In this document: positions 24,618-32,647 of the stretch, in pieces
Position numbering within the stretch: the stretch's first letter is position 1
Layout of the letters: every line of letters starts with the position of its first letter
DNA from: Candidatus Erginobacter occultus
Lineage (GTDB): Bacteria > Auribacterota > Erginobacteria > Erginobacterales > Erginobacteraceae
Assembly: GCA_030765265.1 (NCBI GenBank)
Contig: JAVCCZ010000234.1
Span: forward strand, 1-53,761
DNA: 53,761 nt
Reading direction: 5' to 3'
Notes under the pieces: model-generated
What the model was told of the DNA's origin: nothing
Seen by the model: only the letters and a program-made list of their open reading frames with translations
The model's database searches: none
Position numbers and translations under genes: made by a program

Positions 24618-25163
24618 ATGAGGAGGTTCATAAATATTGACGCTGAATACGTAGAGTCCGTCGTCAACAAGACATACCCTGGATTGACTATGTATGTGCG
24701 CGATACCAACTTGCCAGTCCACATATCAGACAAGTACAAAAAGGGTATGATTATTCGCGAGAAGGGTTATTGCGACGCGAGCAGTCGAGTGATGGGAATG
24801 ATCACAACTCATCGTTACGGCATATTGTCAAATCATATGGCAGACTTTTCTGGGTATGAACATGGCTCGAATTGGGGATTGTATGTTGCCAAAAGGGATT
24901 CTCGATTCAAAGTGTTGGGGAATTACGATTACAAGGGCAAGAGGCTAATACTACTGCTCCATCTTCCAGATGATGACTCATGGAATATATTTCGCGATAT
25001 TGATTTAAATATTGACGATCAGCTTATCGAAAGTTGCATACAATGTTTCAAGAATAAATGTGAGGCTTTCCCGGTCCCTGAACTTGCTACAGATGATTGG
25101 TTAGCGCGATGTGCTTTTCCCGTTGGGATGGATGACGATGGCAACCTATTTGACTTGGAATAA
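24618..25163 (+). CDS. Unknown protein downstream of the GmrSD-type gene
   Basis: 181 residues, not recognised. It starts 17 bp after the DUF262 stop on the same strand, so it is probably cotranscribed. No signal peptide or membrane helix; a compact mixed alpha/beta protein is likely. Visible features are YPGLTMYVRDTNLPVHISDK, a His/Tyr/Gly-rich middle (ITTHRYGILSNHMADF, GYEHGSNWGLYVA), hydrophobic strand RLILLLHLPDDDSW, three scattered Cys (CIQCFKNKC) and an acidic end (GMDDDGNLFDLE). The Cys pair might bind metal. Context suggests an accessory or regulatory part of the adjacent defence genes, but that is inference only. Confidence 0.65.
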   Translation: MRRFINIDAEYVESVVNKTYPGLTMYVRDTNLPVHISDKYKKGMIIREKGYCDASSRVMGMITTHRYGILSNHMADFSGYEHGSNWGLYVAKRDSRFKVLGNYDYKGKRLILLLHLPDDDSWNIFRDIDLNIDDQLIESCIQCFKNKCEAFPVPELATDDWLARCAFPVGMDDDGNLFDLE

Positions 25164-25205
25164 TGCTAGTATGATCTCATAACCAAGCCCTTGACCGTAC
25201 TTCGG

Positions 25206-25241
25206 CGGGTAGTCGCGACGCTTCGCTTTACGACTCACCCG
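25206..25241. repeat. Hairpin in the 25164-25485 gap
   Basis: CGGGTAGTCG (25206-25215) pairs with CGACT-C-ACCCG (25231-25241), a 10-bp stem with one bulge, in a 322-bp gap without a supported gene. It may be a terminator-like or junction structure; no T tract follows. The gap also holds a 65-codon frame with no family features. Confidence 0.4.
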
Positions 25242-25485
25242 AATCCGGTCAGCACCGCCATTGGGAGTCCTTGCAATACCGTTTGTTGCCTCTTGTGACC
25301 GCTATTTTCAGGAGTCGAATGCGGCTGAACTTGGCCGTCGTGACCGGAAGAAGATGCTTGTCAGTGTATCAGCGATCAACAGGACCAAGGCCGAATCAAA
25401 TATACTTATGAAAGCCGCTACTGAGGAGTGCCAGTCAGCGCCGCCATTAAGCTGTTAAACTACCCATCGCTACAGGGAGAATACA

Positions 25486-27858
25486 GTGCTAGTTCGGATC
25501 GATACGATTTCTCGTGTTGGCCGTTTCCAGAGATTCCGCGCCCCTTCGGTGCAACTCGGCCATATCACGCTCATTTATGGTGAGAACACGACAGGGAAGA
25601 GTACGCTTGCAGACATTCTACATAGCTTGGAAATCCAGGATCCAATACCGATCCTTTCTCGCCGGACAATTCCTGCGGACAAGAGCTCAATCCGAGTAAA
25701 GCTCAGTTTTTCAGGAAGTTCTGGGTCCGAAGAGATTGTCGAATTCAAAAACGATCAATGGAGCGGAGCTGTGCCCCATGGTATGGCACTTCGAGTGTTT
25801 GACGATGGATTCTTGCATCGGAATCTCTTCACCGGACGGTCGGTAAGTCGCGAAAATAGGGTCTCATTGACTAAGTTTGTGTTGGGGGCCGAGGGAGTGA
25901 CATTGAACGATCAGATTGCAACCCTCAAACAAAGGGCCGAACATGGACAGCGTCGGCTGGCCACATTGCGCGCCGATGTTTTTACTGGTATCGCGGATGT
26001 TTTGGGATTCGTCCAACTTGACATATCTGAATCCGAGATTGAACTCCGAGCAAAGCAAGAACAACTGAACGAACGACTTATGGAGTTGCAGGGCCGACAT
26101 AAAAACGCAAGCGAAATTGCAGATCGAGCTACAGTGACCACGATCGTATGGACATGGGGGCCGGGAGGCCTTCTTGCCCGCATCAATGAGATCTTCACGT
26201 TCACTATGGAAACTGTCCACAGTGACGCTCGAAGCCGGTTGGAGGAACATCTCGCGGCTCACCTACGTCACGCGGCTACAGGAGAGTTATGGCTGAGACA
26301 AGGTCTTGACCATATTAAGAACGATGTTTGTCCGTTTTGTGGGCAAGAACTATCTCCGAATTCCGGTGGACTTATCGATGCCTACACAGCAGTTTTCAAC
26401 GCCACCTACCGCAAGTGGGAGGCTAAGGCAGCCCAAGACCTTTCTGCGGTTATTGGTGAATTTAGAACAGACCAGACTGCGGTTGTTTTGAAGTTGTTGG
26501 ATAAAAACCGACTGACGTTGGAGAAGTACCGCGACCTTCGCGCCGAAGCGGGTCACGAGTCAGTGTTCATTGCGCTTGAAGAAGCAACGGATCTTGTGCG
26601 CAGTCACGCTGACGTCTTTCAACTTGTACTTAATCGGACGGCCGACGAGTTAGATGCACTTCGTCAGAAGAAACTACTGCAACTTCATAAGGCGATTTCC
26701 CCATACGCTGGGAAGGAACTCAGAGAGGCATATGAAGCGCTACGATTAGCAATCGAAAAATATAACGAAGTTGTCGCGACTGTTTCCACCGCAATGCAGA
26801 ATTTCAAGGAACGAAACCAGTTCGCCCCTCTCGAAGACGCAGCGGCAGAGGTGGAAAGCAAGTTAGTGGATATTAGACTGAAACTCCGTCGCCTTAAGCT
26901 TGCCGACCAGTGTGTTGAATATACCAATGTGGACGTGCGTGTAATATCCGATCTGGACAGCGTATCTGAACTTCGAGCGAAGCTTGCCGAGCAGCAATCG
27001 GAGTTTCTTTCTACTTACTTTGAACGGCTGAATGGATTATTCGTACGATTTGGGAGTGGTGATTTCACATTGGAGCGCAATACTGACTTCCGAGGGCATC
27101 GCCCAGTTATCTCTCTGGGCGTGCGTCTGGCTGGACAGATTGTACCGGAAGCTACCATCGAACGAGTGTTCAGCGAGTCGGATCGACGTGCCTTAGCCTT
27201 AGCCGTATATTGGGCGCAAGTCTCGGGAATGCCATCCGCCGAGAAAAAGCGGACGATCCTCGTGCTAGACGATCACGTGACATCCTTTGACGAGCACCGC
27301 ATCGGGTGTGTGCATAGGACTGTTGCCGAGGCTGCAAAAGACTTCTGCCAGGTGATTCTCATTGGACACTATCGTTCTTCTTTTGCTCGTTTTATCAGAT
27401 GCTACCGAGAGTTGTTGTCGCCTACAGTACTGCGATTGGAGAGAACCAGAGGGGGGACTAAGCTCTCTTGCTGGAACGCGGATGCGCTCCTTGACGACGA
27501 GCATACTCGCATCGCAAGTGAACTTTTCGACTTTATTGATGAGCTAGGAAGTAATCCGGGAGCCGACAAACTTCGAGTGTTCCTGGAGCACGAGATCTTG
27601 GATCGCTTTCGTGAGCAACTGTGGCGAGAGGGCATCAGCGAGCAGAAGCTCTCACGTCGCATTGACCGGATGGCCGAGTGCGGCATCATTTCTGATACCC
27701 TGAGGGAGAAGTTGCACATCTGGCGTGTGACACTGAATCCTGAGCATCACACATGGACAGACTCAACCGACGAAGACCAGCGACAGACCGCCACGGACTT
27801 TGTGCGCTTTGTTTATGACGAATTGTGTCCTTGTATACCTACAGCGGTGACGGGCTGA
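25486..27858 (+). CDS. PrrC/RloC-type AAA_13 ATPase beside the type I RM locus
   Basis: 790 residues from GTG 25486, with GGGAG six bases upstream. SMC/ABC-like ATPase: Walker A YGENTTGKSTL (31-41), VFDDGFLHRNLF (Q-loop-like region typical of AAA_13), a long coiled coil (about 150-530), a central CPFCGQEL Cys pair (282/285) like a zinc hook, and a C-terminal ILVLDDHVTSFDEHR Walker B/D-loop (about 590) with LIGHY H-loop. After the ATPase, about 130 residues end in WRVTLNPEHHTWTDSTDEDQ. PrrC and RloC of this class are anticodon nucleases that guard type I RM systems and sit inside hsd loci; here the gene lies 95 bp upstream of hsdM. The R/E/H nuclease triad was not located with certainty, so tRNase activity is inferred. 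Confidence 0.75.
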   Translation: MLVRIDTISRVGRFQRFRAPSVQLGHITLIYGENTTGKSTLADILHSLEIQDPIPILSRRTIPADKSSIRVKLSFSGSSGSEEIVEFKNDQWSGAVPHGMALRVFDDGFLHRNLFTGRSVSRENRVSLTKFVLGAEGVTLNDQIATLKQRAEHGQRRLATLRADVFTGIADVLGFVQLDISESEIELRAKQEQLNERLMELQGRHKNASEIADRATVTTIVWTWGPGGLLARINEIFTFTMETVHSDARSRLEEHLAAHLRHAATGELWLRQGLDHIKNDVCPFCGQELSPNSGGLIDAYTAVFNATYRKWEAKAAQDLSAVIGEFRTDQTAVVLKLLDKNRLTLEKYRDLRAEAGHESVFIALEEATDLVRSHADVFQLVLNRTADELDALRQKKLLQLHKAISPYAGKELREAYEALRLAIEKYNEVVATVSTAMQNFKERNQFAPLEDAAAEVESKLVDIRLKLRRLKLADQCVEYTNVDVRVISDLDSVSELRAKLAEQQSEFLSTYFERLNGLFVRFGSGDFTLERNTDFRGHRPVISLGVRLAGQIVPEATIERVFSESDRRALALAVYWAQVSGMPSAEKKRTILVLDDHVTSFDEHRIGCVHRTVAEAAKDFCQVILIGHYRSSFARFIRCYRELLSPTVLRLERTRGGTKLSCWNADALLDDEHTRIASELFDFIDELGSNPGADKLRVFLEHEILDRFREQLWREGISEQKLSRRIDRMAECGIISDTLREKLHIWRVTLNPEHHTWTDSTDEDQRQTATDFVRFVYDELCPCIPTAVTG

Positions 27859-27953
27859 CAGACTCCATCGATGCGCTGCCTGTCTAGTTGCTGCTGCGGA
27901 CACTGCACGCGACGCCTTTAACCCAGGGTAAACGTATAAACTTGGAGGAAGTT

Positions 27954-30068
27954 TTGGCTCAACTGGAACATATCGAGGCGATTGAGAGGCGGTTGTGGAA
28001 CGCGGCGGATACTTTGCGGGCGAATTCGAATTATGCCAGCAATGAATACTTTTTGCCGGTGATGGGGCTGATCTTTCTGCGGCACGCTTACAGCCGGTTT
28101 CTCTCTGTCAAGGATGGTATCAAGGCCCATCTTCCTCAACGGTCCGGTCGGACTCGGGCGTTGACGAAGGAGGATTTTTCCCAGAAGAGCGCCATCTTCC
28201 TCCGGGGCAAGGCTCAGTTCGATCACCTGGTCGCTCTTCCCGATAGCGCGGACCGCGCCCGGGCCGTTATCGAGGCGATGGAATCCATCGAGGGGGACTA
28301 CGAGAACCTTCGTGGCGTGCTGCCCAAGAGCGAATACCAGGAACTCGACAACCAGGTCATCGGCCAGCTTCTCCGGTCTCTCAACCCGGAGGAACTGAAG
28401 CAGGTCTCCGGCGATGTCTTCGGGCGCATCTACGAATACTTCCTCACTCAGTTCGCCGACCAGAAGGCGCACGATGGCGGCGAGTTCTTTACCCCGGTTT
28501 CCCTGGTCTCGCTCATCGCCCACGTTCTCGATCCCCAGGGCGGCACGGTGCTCGACCCGGCCTGCGGCAGCGGCGGGATGTTCGTTCAGAGCGCCTGCAC
28601 GGTGGAGGAACGCGGCCAGAGCCCGACCGAACGCCTCACCTTTTACGGCCTGGAGAAGAACGCCACCACCATTCGCCTGGCCAAGATGAACCTGGCCGTT
28701 CACGGCCTGGAAGGCGATATCCAGAAGGCCATCACCTACTACGAAGACCCGCACGAGTTGGTGGGTAAGGCCGATTTCGTGATGGCCAATCCCCCGTTCA
28801 ACGTCGACGAGATCGACGCCGACAAGGTCAAGAAAGACCCCCGTTTGCCGTTCGGTCTCCCCGGCGTCAACAAGAAGGGCAAGGTCTCCAACGGCAACTA
28901 TATTTGGATCAGCTACTTCTACAGCTACCTCAACGAGCAGGGTCGGGCGGGGTTTGTGATGTCGTCCCAGGCGGCGGGCGCCGGGCGCGATGAGGCCAAG
29001 GTCCGCCAGAAGCTCATCGAGACCGGCGATGTAGACCTGATGATCGCCATCCGGTCCAACTTTTTCTATACCCGCACCGTGCCCTGCGAGCTGTGGTTTC
29101 TCAACCGCGACAAGCCCGAGAAGCACCGCGACAAGGTGCTGATGATCGACGCTCGGAATATCTACCGCAAGGTCACCCGCAAGATTTACGATTTCAGCCC
29201 GGAGCAGGAACAGAACATCCTCGCCGTCGTCTGCCTGTATCGTGGCGACACCGACAAATACCTCGACCTTGTGGCCGGCTACTGCCGGCGCTGCCTCGAT
29301 GAAGCCGGAGGCTGCTTCACCGCCCAGGACGGTGACGGCGGGAAAATCGAGCCGTTGCCGACTTTCATCAACTCGCTGAAAAAGTTGCGGGAAGCTCTCG
29401 CTCCGTTCCTCAAGACGCTTCCCGCCGTCGGCCCCCAAGCCGAAGCGCTCAAGGAATTTGACGAAGCCGTCCCAGCTTTCACAACCGATGTGGCCGTATT
29501 CCGGAAAACCGTCGCCGAAGCGCAAGCAGCTTGGAAGAAACAGAAGACCACCAATGGCGAGCTGAAGAAGGCGGTGGACCGGCTCTCGCCGCTCGCCGAG
29601 ACCAGCCGAGATCTGGTCAAGCAGACCGACCTGCTCTACAAGCTCGCCTGCCGGCTTATCGAAACCTGTGAGAACGAGTGCGACGCCCGCGACAGCGACA
29701 CCTGGGCCAACCGCGAGATCACCCGCGCCCGTAAGGCTGCCGACAACGCCCGCGGGCAGGCCGTCGAGCAACTCAAGCAGGTGCGCTACTTCTGGCGGCA
29801 AGCCCACTGGCTCACCGAACGATTTCCGAAGGTGCAGCTCCGCGATGTTGAGGGATTGGTTAAGCTGGTGGACAAGACCGAGATCGAAGCTAACGACTGG
29901 AGCCTCACGCCCGGCCGCTACGTCGGCGTCGCCCCCGAGGAAGAGGACGAGGACTTCGACTTCGAGGAAACCCTGCGTGAAATCCACGTCGAGCTGGAAG
30001 ACCTCAACGCCGAAGCCGCGAGACTGGCCGCGACGATCAAGAAGAATTTTGAGGAACTTGGTGTATGA
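27954..30068 (+). CDS. hsdM: Type I restriction-modification methyltransferase subunit HsdM
   Basis: 704 residues. TTG 27954 is chosen because GGAGG lies five bases upstream and the product then begins MAQLEHIEAIERRLWNAADT, the usual HsdM start; upstream frame to 27888 lacks a site. Domains: helical HsdM_N (about 1-130) and N6-adenine methyltransferase with GEFFTPVSLV, VLDPACGSGGMFVQ (SAM motif I) and FVMANPPFNVD (NPPF catalytic motif). A long charged helical C-terminus (about 450-700) packs against HsdS. It methylates adenines in the half-sites chosen by HsdS and is required for restriction. The stop overlaps the hsdS ATG (ATGA). GC-rich, unlike the genes upstream. Confidence 0.95.
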   Translation: MAQLEHIEAIERRLWNAADTLRANSNYASNEYFLPVMGLIFLRHAYSRFLSVKDGIKAHLPQRSGRTRALTKEDFSQKSAIFLRGKAQFDHLVALPDSADRARAVIEAMESIEGDYENLRGVLPKSEYQELDNQVIGQLLRSLNPEELKQVSGDVFGRIYEYFLTQFADQKAHDGGEFFTPVSLVSLIAHVLDPQGGTVLDPACGSGGMFVQSACTVEERGQSPTERLTFYGLEKNATTIRLAKMNLAVHGLEGDIQKAITYYEDPHELVGKADFVMANPPFNVDEIDADKVKKDPRLPFGLPGVNKKGKVSNGNYIWISYFYSYLNEQGRAGFVMSSQAAGAGRDEAKVRQKLIETGDVDLMIAIRSNFFYTRTVPCELWFLNRDKPEKHRDKVLMIDARNIYRKVTRKIYDFSPEQEQNILAVVCLYRGDTDKYLDLVAGYCRRCLDEAGGCFTAQDGDGGKIEPLPTFINSLKKLREALAPFLKTLPAVGPQAEALKEFDEAVPAFTTDVAVFRKTVAEAQAAWKKQKTTNGELKKAVDRLSPLAETSRDLVKQTDLLYKLACRLIETCENECDARDSDTWANREITRARKAADNARGQAVEQLKQVRYFWRQAHWLTERFPKVQLRDVEGLVKLVDKTEIEANDWSLTPGRYVGVAPEEEDEDFDFEETLREIHVELEDLNAEAARLAATIKKNFEELGV

Positions 30069-31210
30069 CGATCAAACAGACATCCCTGAACAGCTACGTA
30101 GAGATCAATCCCGAGGGGATCACTAAATCCTATCCTCACGACCTTATTGAATACATTGATATTTCATCAGTGGGAACTGGATGCCTTGTCGATTTCCCCA
30201 AACCGATGAAATTGTCTGAGGCACCAAGTCGGGCAAAGCGGATTGTCCGTAACGGCGATACAATCTTATCCACCGTTCGACCCAACCTGAGGTCATTTCT
30301 CTATGTAACAAATGCGAATAGCAACACCATAGCTTCAACGGGGTTTGCGGTGCTGAGAGCGAAACAAAACGCCGACCCGCGATTCGTGTATTATGCTGTT
30401 ACTGAGCCTCGTTTTACTGGCTACCTAACTAATAATACAAAAGGCACTTCTTATCCGGCTGTCGATTCAGACACTATATTGCGAGGTGAAGTGCCCGAAT
30501 TCCAGCTTGAACGACAACGTCGCATTTCAGCAACCCTATCGTGCTACGACGATCTGATCGAGAACAATCGGCGGCGGATTCAGTTGCTGGAGGAGGCGGC
30601 ACGACTGCTCTACAAGGAATGGTTCGTCCACCTCCGCTTCCCTGGCCACGAACACGTCAAAATCACAGACGGTGTACCGGAGGGGTGGGAGAAGAAGAAT
30701 CTCTTTGATGTCTGGGACATTAGTTATGGGAAAAATTTACCCACAAAAATTATTGCCCAAACCGGTAAGTATCCCGTTCATGGTGCAGACCGTATAATTG
30801 GTTATTACTCACAAAAGAATGTTAATCAATCCCTCTGTCTTATCACATGCCGAGGTGCAGGTATTGGAAATGTGCGCCGAACATTCGGGCCAACATTTGT
30901 AACAAATAACTGTTTCGTCCTTCGTCCCAGATACTTGCCCCGGCATTTGCGCTTTCACTTCGCTATGCTGGCAATGGAGCAACTTAATCTATATGAACTT
31001 AGAACTGGGGCTGCGCAACCACAGCTCACTTTAGCAGGGATTAATCATTTGAGTGTTGTCGTTCCGACTCTGGCAATTCTTGATTTCTATAATTCATTCG
31101 TTGATCCATTATACCTGCAGGCTGACTGCCTGCGTTGGCAAGAGGTTCAACTAGCCAAAGCCCGCGATCTTCTGTTGCCTCGCCTGATGAACGGGGAGGT
31201 GGCGGTATGA
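30065..31210 (+). CDS. hsdS: Type I restriction-modification specificity subunit HsdS
   Basis: 381 residues, two target-recognition domains. TRD1 spans about 1-150 (VRNGDTILSTVRPNLRSFLY, GTSYPAVDSDTI). The central conserved spacer is at 155-210 (CYDDLIENNRRRIQLLEEAA, YKEWFVHLRFPGHE, GVPEGWE). TRD2 is at about 210-345 (NCFVLRPRYLPRHLRF, GAAQPQLTLAGINHL), and the distal conserved helix ends in LLLPRLMNGEVAV. TRDs read the bipartite DNA target; the helices set the spacer length. The TRD-coding parts are visibly more AT-rich than the conserved parts, a sign of domain exchange. Only the DNA target remains unknown. Confidence 0.93.
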   Translation: MTIKQTSLNSYVEINPEGITKSYPHDLIEYIDISSVGTGCLVDFPKPMKLSEAPSRAKRIVRNGDTILSTVRPNLRSFLYVTNANSNTIASTGFAVLRAKQNADPRFVYYAVTEPRFTGYLTNNTKGTSYPAVDSDTILRGEVPEFQLERQRRISATLSCYDDLIENNRRRIQLLEEAARLLYKEWFVHLRFPGHEHVKITDGVPEGWEKKNLFDVWDISYGKNLPTKIIAQTGKYPVHGADRIIGYYSQKNVNQSLCLITCRGAGIGNVRRTFGPTFVTNNCFVLRPRYLPRHLRFHFAMLAMEQLNLYELRTGAAQPQLTLAGINHLSVVVPTLAILDFYNSFVDPLYLQADCLRWQEVQLAKARDLLLPRLMNGEVAV

Positions 31211-31290
31211 GCGTCCATACCCAAGGGGAATTGATTCGGCAGAACTTGGTTTGGCGAATGGGGGATAACCTGGCTGGAGGGAGGCGTTAG
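31207..31290 (+). CDS. 27-codon small ORF overlapping the hsdS stop
   Basis: ATG 31207 overlaps the hsdS TGA (ATGA); the product MSVHTQGELIRQNLVWRMGD plus 7 residues ends at TAG 31288-31290. The coupled start is the only support. It may be the truncated beginning of a gene displaced by the inserted ATPase gene, or noise. Confidence 0.2.
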   Translation: MSVHTQGELIRQNLVWRMGDNLAGGRR

Positions 31291-31399
31291 ATGGTTGTGC
31301 AATTTGGCGACCTGAAACTTTCAATTGGACGAGCCAAAACTTTCAATCAGTCGAATAAAAACTTGCAATCTGCCGGACATATCCTTACAGTCGGGCGGA

Positions 31400-32647
31400 A
31401 TGAAAACTCCGGAATTCTATCCCCGGCTTCTGCGTCCGCGCGTCCTTGAGGCGCTCTCCGATTCGCCGGTAGTTTTGATCCACGGCCCCCGGCAGTGCGG
31501 AAAAACCACCCTGGCCCGGCTGATCGGGGACGAAGCCGGGTTCGCCTACTTCACTTTTGACGATGACGTGCAGCGGGCGGCCGCGCAAGCCGATCCGGTG
31601 GGCTATGTCGCCGATCTGCCGGAGCGGGCGGTGCTGGACGAGGTCCAGCGGGTGCCGGAGCTGTTCACCTCGCTGAAGGCCGCCGTGGATGCCCGGCGCA
31701 CGCCGGGGCGGTTTTTGCTGACCGGTTCCGCCAATGTCCTGCTGGTGCCGCGGCTGGCGGACTCGTTGGCCGGGAGGATGGAAATCCTGCGGCTGCATCC
31801 TCTGGCCCAGGCGGAACTCGCCCGAACAACGCCGGAATTTCTTACCCGGCTCTTTGGCGCCGACTTCCAGCCCGGCAAAGTCGGCCGCCGCGAAGGCCAG
31901 GCCCTGGCGGATCGAGTCGCGTCCGGCGGATACCCCGTCGCCCTGGCGCGGGCTACCCCCCGGCGGCAAGCGGCTTGGTATCGGGATTATGCCGACACTT
32001 TGATTTAGCGGGATATCCGGGATCTGGCGCGCATCAGCGCCCTGGAGGCCCTGCCGCGCCTCCTGGCGCTGGCCGCGGGGCAGACTTCCTGTCTGTTGAA
32101 CATCTCCGAACTGGCCGCCCCTTTCCAGGTCACCCGCCCCACGATTCGCGAGTATATGACGCTGCTCTCGCGTATCTTCCTGTTGGACGTTCTGCCGCCC
32201 TGGCACAGTAACCGGATCAAGCGGCTGGTCAAGACTCCCAAGCTGCATATCGGCGACACTGGATTGGCTTGCGCGCTGCTGGGGCTGGAAGCGGAAGCGC
32301 TCCGGCGGGATCGGGAACTCTTCGGGCGGCTCTTGGAGTCGTTCGTTTACCAGGAGCTGCGGCGGCTGGCCGGCTGGCGCGAGGAGACGGTGAGCTTCTT
32401 CCATTTCCGCGACAAGGATAAGGATGAGGTGGATGTAGTCCTGGAAATCGGCGGCCGGGTGGCCGGGGTCGAGGTTAAGGCCGCTTCGACGGTAAGGGAA
32501 GAGGATTTCAAGGGATTAGCCAAGCTTCGGGAGGCCGCCGGGAAAAAGTTTACCGCCGGGGTGGTATTCTACGACGGCGAGGCGGTGGCGCCGTTCGGGA
32601 GGAACCTATACGCCGTGCCGTTGTCCGCGCTTTGGGAGAACTATTGA
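31400..32647 (+). pseudogene. DUF4143/AAA_14 ATPase with in-frame TAG
   Basis: The first half, from ATG 31400, has PVVLIHGPRQCGKTTLARLI (Walker A), FTFDDDVQRAAAQADPVGYV, AVLDEVQRVPELFTSLKAAV (Walker B) and FLLTGSANVLLVPRLADSLA, the AAA_14 signature. TAG at 32006-32008 interrupts DTLI-stop-RDIRDLARI, where the family has Gln/Glu (CAG to TAG is one change). The same frame continues to TGA 32645-32647 with the DUF4143 nuclease-like domain: FQVTRPTIREYMTLLSRIFL, LHIGDTGLACALLGL, LLESFVYQELRRLAGW, KDEVDVVLEIGGRVAGVEVK. The intact protein would have about 415 residues. Inserted between hsdS and hsdR; its stop overlaps the hsdR ATG. Role of this family is unclear (mobile, often in defence loci). Confidence 0.88.

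Noticed and set aside
25261-25458. 65-codon ORF before the AAA_13 gene
   Set aside because: No ribosome-binding site and no similarity to known proteins; sits in a gap with a hairpin.
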